Positions 43,107 to 46,859 of a DNA stretch of 46,859 nucleotides are shown one piece after another. Below the pieces are notes generated by a model. That model was not told where the DNA came from. It was given only the letters and a program-made list of their open reading frames with translations, and did not search any database. The stretch is taken from assembly GCA_025769875.1 (NCBI GenBank), contig JAGFNK010000416.1, positions 1 through 46,859 on the forward strand, written 5' to 3'. The stretch comes from Russula earlei (lineage: Eukaryota; Basidiomycota; Agaricomycetes; Russulales; Russulaceae). Each line of letters begins with the position of its first letter. The stretch's first letter is position 1. The position numbers and the translations under genes were made by a program.

Positions 43107-43398
43107 TTGTGATGCAACCACATGATATGCAGACAGAGACAAACAATTTGTAATGGATTTTACCATTTTAGGAAAGTCAGTGTGGGGGAGAGTAAGGGGA
43201 CTTATACCTGTGCAGGTTTGCAAACCCTTGCCATAAATTTTGACTGATTGCATGGTCACCTGCCAAGCCTGACAAGTTCCTGGGCAACTACTGTGTATAA
43301 TACATGTTGGGGAGGACTACCCAAATCAAAGCCTGACCAATAAAAAACCCCGGACGAGTATTGACCCTAACAGTGACGGCTCGTACCTACCTAGCTAC
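43107..43398. other. spacer between LINE and VPS34 3' end
   Basis: No gene is supported. It holds the 3' flank of VPS34, including a short tetranucleotide tract (tacctacctagctacctagc) around the stop codon and a minus-strand-compatible poly(A) context (ttttttattgg, about 43339-43349 read on the minus strand). This is the border between the repeat island and the conserved gene. Confidence 0.5.
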
Positions 43399-46300
43399 CT
43401 AGCTTCTCCAATACTGTGCGATGTCATGGAACCGATCAACTACCTTCGTGAAATAAGACGTCTCATTCAAGAGTGTTTCGAAGTGCTTCATCGCCTCTTC
43501 CTCCGTAAGATCTAGTAAGAATTTCTCCTGCAACAATTCATGCACGTTTCTGCCCTTGATGTCTGGGATATTTGCATCGACCATGAGGGTAACGAGGTTG
43601 AGAATAAGATTTGCACTCTGCCGAAGGATACTGAACGCGGTAAAGCAGAAGTTCGTGAAGCGCGCATAGTGCTGCGACTGTACACCGCCCATGCCGTCAA
43701 CCATCTCTTTGCAAACCTTTACAGCTGGGGGATACAGCTTCGGATCATGCCCAAGTATGTACCCAAAGTCGACGTGGAAGAAATGACCTGATGGAGCGTT
43801 TCGTTCAAAAGACTTCTTAACGACCGCAAAATTGGGGCTTACCATCCGGAGCGACGAGTAAATTATCCAGATGACGGTCGCCGACGCCAAGCAAATATGT
43901 GACGACGCAATACCCCGCTGAACATGGAAAAATGAAGAATAAATGTAAGAGGTAAGCTATCAGGCTTACCGCAACTGCGAACGAATGCGTCAATGACGTT
44001 CGGGTCGACCCCATATGTCCCAACACTACCCTCATCGGGGTAATGCGCGCGCATATAGTTCAAGAGCGTCCCGTTTTCACTTACGATGTTGGCGATCGTT
44101 TTACTTGGGACGAATTGCATCATGCCTTGCTGAGGCCCTGTGGCGAGTACCGGATAAGGCGTCAACTTCACATCAAGGTTCTCTTGTCGGAGCAGTCGAT
44201 CCATAAGAGTGAAAAGCTGGATGACAAGCTGGTCCTGACGCAAGTCGTCCCCGTCCTTGAAGATAATGGGATACTCCGATCCGTCGGAACAGATGAAATA
44301 CAGCAAGAGTGGAGACAAGTTGGACTTGAAGATTGACGCTTTTTCGGGAATAATGCCCACCACTTCGATACTTCCGTTGAGCGGAAGAGGAAGAGGTGTT
44401 ATCGAAAGAAGGTTATTCCTCGAGTCGGCAAGGAAGGAACGCAGTTTCTCGATTCTCTTTGGCCGCGGCTCCTTCTGATTACTAAATTCTTTGGCACGTT
44501 TCGCTAGTGAGGCAACCAGCTCCGCCTGACGGCCAAGAAGTTCTCTACGCTCCTTGCCGTTCTCGGACTACAGAATACATATGAGCACAGTTTGATTAAA
44601 CTGAGTAGGCAGTGTACCTCTTGTAACTGTTTTAAGAATTGGAAGATGACCTTACCGTATTTCTTACCCATCAAGCGATCCTCCAAAGCAACCTCTACGG
44701 TCAAATACCAATACAACCTATATCCAAGAACGTGGTTTTTCACAGCGCGGGTAACCAAGAACTCCGCAAGACCGCTGTCATCGTATGATACAGCGCTTGT
44801 GGTCGAACGCGATGATCTTGCGTCGCTGGCGGAGCTCTCGAATTTGAGGGCTTGAACCAGCTGCAAAAGGTATAACATAAGTTCCTAAACAGGGTAAGTA
44901 GGAACTCATGCCACAGTACAAGAGGTAACTCTCACTTCATCGTCTGCTCTCGCCAGCTGCTTGACGGCAAAAGCCCGAACTCGTGAATCAACAATACCAG
45001 GGCCGAGGAGCTCTAAAGCGTCATCGGTATCTATCTCAGTCCACATAGGAAGCAGCTCTTCGACAGCCTGTTTCACCTCCATAGGGTCTCGCCATGTCAC
45101 CGATTTCACAAACTTTGTAAGACCACGTTTGTCGCGTGCGAGGTAAAAGCGGTATTTCCAGACCAGATCTTTTTCCTCTGATGTTAGGATTCGGCTTGGC
45201 GCGTAGTTCAAGATGACCTAAACGACCCGGCCATATTTCAGTCGATGCGAATCCTCAGCAAGACGGAGCGCACCCCAAGCTCATCTCGCAATTTCGTGTT
45301 GGGCTTCAGCTCACGGTCATAGGGGCTGCTGCGATGACTACGCACGAGGCGACGGTGCTTATCCTCGACGGGATTATCACGCGGGATGTCGGGATCCATA
45401 ACGGCCCACATAGTCAGGTCGGTGTGAAACGATGCGGGAAGCAATGGGGGACCTTGGGAATGCGTAGTAGGTGGTGATAGCGATGGCTGGGAGGCCGAAG
45501 ACACGGTTTCCTGAATGCCAAAAAGTCAAGCGATGACAGCCGAATAAATGCACAGAAAGGGACTCCACCAGCTCGCTAAAGATAACAGGGAAGTCGAAGC
45601 GAGGTAAATCGATATATAGATAGAGATTGTTCGATTTTTCGGCCTCTTCCTTCACTACAGTTAGCAATGTACACAACACGAAACGGTATGCGGGTACCTA
45701 CTGCATGGATCTCCGACATCCTCCGGAAAACCAATTTGTCGAGCCACTCAGATTTGGGCATATCACCTCGTTCGTGCTTCTTCACAAGCTAAAATGCACC
45801 TCAGTTCTTCAGCCTCGGGGAGCAGGGGAAAGTTTCACCTTTTCCAACCTCCCATCTCATCTCTGACACCTGATTTGCTCGGCGTCGTAGTTTCCACACT
45901 CCCATCAGCTTCCTTACCCGACCACAACAACATTCGATGCTTCCCTCTTCGCAGCGTCCTGCCGACTCCAATTATTGTTCATCAACCAGTATTAACCCGG
46001 AGAACACACCATTTCTTACTGAACAGTCGAAAAGTCGTGCCACCCACGGGCGTCGCTGCACGAGGCCCTGCTATATCCCATACGGTGAACGTGATCTGAG
46101 AGCTCAGCGGAAGGTCGCAGTAGCGGATCGGTAAAGTGATCCACTCGTTCCACCTGGTAAGAAGAGTTGGCTTGGAAATTCGATGATAGAGACTACAGTG
46201 GAATGCTGACGTATAACTACTCTTGAATGTCTTATAGGATGTCCGGAATGGAATGGTGAGGGGTTTATTATCGGCGAGGAGGGTGGCAAGTGACAAAAAG

Positions 46301-46592
46301 ATCTGAGGCGAGCTTCTTATGATGTAAGGAACCTTTGGATGGCTAGAGGACAATTTGGTGACGGGGCGTACGGGGATTGAACACCATGGAAGCGCAGTTC
46401 TGGTTTTTCGATAAGCTCTGTGAAAGGTCGGGGGTTGACGCACGCCTTCTAGCTGAGATCTATCTTCAAGGTCAACACACGGCAAGAACCCGAATATAAG
46501 CGTAATCCGACCACCGACATTCGAAAAGTGACCGGAACTTTGAGATCGCAGGAGCGTCCGAAAGTAAAATCTTCCTTGTTATCCTTGTCCAT
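43399..46592 (-). CDS. VPS34: Vps34, class III phosphatidylinositol 3-kinase
   Basis: Phosphorylates phosphatidylinositol to PI3P on endosomal and autophagic membranes, with Vps15 and Beclin/Atg6 partners (family knowledge). Start [20 protein letters not shown] at 46592. Proposed exons: 46592-46519, 46459-46372, 46312-46211, 46153-46010, 45958-45839, 45788-45698, 45654-45569, 45510-45274, 45217-44936, 44860-44618, 44567-43970, 43917-43843, 43787-43399; all introns GT-AG. About 842 residues, normal for the family. The C2 region spans about 1-200 ([20 protein letters not shown]), the PIK helical domain about 314-489, and the kinase the C-terminal third with [25 protein letters not shown] and [13 protein letters not shown], ending DIAQYWRS. 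Two single-base frame problems occur in exons 2 and 5 (near 46424 and 45850). CpG content is high, unlike the neighbouring repeats. Confidence 0.95.
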
Positions 46593-46644
46593 CTGAAGAT
46601 AGAAGGAGGGGAGACGACACGACTGAGCTGTAGCTGATTGATAA
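46593..46644 (-). other. short 5' region of VPS34
   Basis: Only about 52 bp separate the VPS34 start codon from the stop of the upstream minus-strand frame. The stretch is pyrimidine-rich on the minus strand (gtctcccctccttctatcttcag just before ATG), as is common upstream of fungal starts. It could also contain a splice acceptor of a 5' UTR intron. Confidence 0.3.
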
Positions 46645-46859
46645 TCACGACCAAGTAAGTCGCGCCATCTCTCGGGACTCACTCTGTACTCTATTCAATA
46701 CCGCTACACGAAAAGAGGTATTCAAAAACCACTGATTTCCCTGTCCTTGAAGGATGTTCGTTCGCTGTGCCCATCGACAAAGTACTGTACAGACATAATT
46801 CACGACAAGGCTCTGTCCGTCCGGGACGTACATGATCACGGTCTCGGTTTGCATGGCTG
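46645..46859 (-). CDS. 3' end of an unidentified gene or ORF (partial)
   Basis: A minus-strand frame enters at the window edge with no upstream stop (AMQTETVIMYVPDGQSLVVN) and continues through NILQGQGNQWFLNTSFRVAV to a TGA at 46645-46647. The beta-strand-like alternation and the G-x-WFLNTSFRV ending faintly resemble the last strands of NTF2-like folds, but I cannot confirm it. A short GT-AG intron (gtgaattatg...gggcacag) is possible inside. It would be the upstream neighbour of VPS34 on the same strand. Most of the gene, if real, lies outside. Confidence 0.25.
   Translation of the reverse strand, partial: AMQTETVIMYVPDGQSLVVNYVCTVLCRWAQRTNILQGQGNQWFLNTSFRVAVLNRVQSESREMARLTWS

Noticed and set aside
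1..46859. tRNA, rRNA, riboswitch or bacterial-type operon features
   Set aside because: I saw no cloverleaf-like or rRNA-like sequence, and the intron-bearing gene and element families are eukaryotic. A tRNA scan would be needed to exclude a missed tRNA.

Overview
The window is a heavily invaded stretch of a filamentous fungal genome, almost certainly a basidiomycete (Agaricomycetes-type). The evidence is one conserved, intron-dense housekeeping gene (VPS34 class III PI3-kinase, 13 exons with introns of about 43-75 nt) beside roughly 42 kb of nested transposable elements of families typical of mushroom-forming fungi: a chromodomain Ty3/gypsy element, hAT, Tc1/mariner, a pogo-like DDE element, a MULE-like N-terminal fragment and an APE/RNase H-type LINE. 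I cannot name the species.

Layout. 1-1020: unrecognised, CpG-rich sequence with one possible small ORF and a GC-rich degenerate repeat. 1021-27138: a 5'-truncated gypsy element on the + strand (gag, protease, RT, RNase H, integrase, chromodomain, polypurine tract, 3' LTR). It is broken up by a 934-bp foldback MITE, two solo LTRs of a second family, a four-deep stack of solo LTRs of the gypsy's own family (4345-8202), a 5.6-kb hAT (12754-18366), a 4.9-kb element with a pogo-like transposase (18806-23716) and a Tc1/mariner element (23923-26508). The last three each carry a further solo LTR of the gypsy family. 27139-28086: a MULE-like transposase fragment into which the gypsy landed. 28360-43092: a near full-length LINE on the + strand with a 14-bp target duplication and a poly(A) tail. 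It is interrupted by two related long-TIR elements of 3.2 and 3.4 kb with different cargo and by a solo LTR of a third family. 43399-46592: VPS34 on the - strand. 46645-46859: the end of an unidentified ORF on the - strand.

Most element boundaries were fixed from target-site duplications (TSDs) read in the sequence, so the insertion order can be reconstructed. Removing the insertions rejoins the host reading frames, for example gag at the MITE, integrase to chromodomain at the hAT, and LINE ORF2 at the long-TIR element. No transposase or polymerase in the window looks intact. The decay has a clear signature: premature stops are mostly TGA where CGA (Arg) is expected, and related copies differ mainly by CpG to TpG/CpA changes. 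That points to cytosine-methylation-driven or RIP-like C-to-T mutation confined to the repeat island. VPS34 keeps its catalytic motifs and CpG-rich composition, although two single-base frame disruptions appear in its N-terminal exons.
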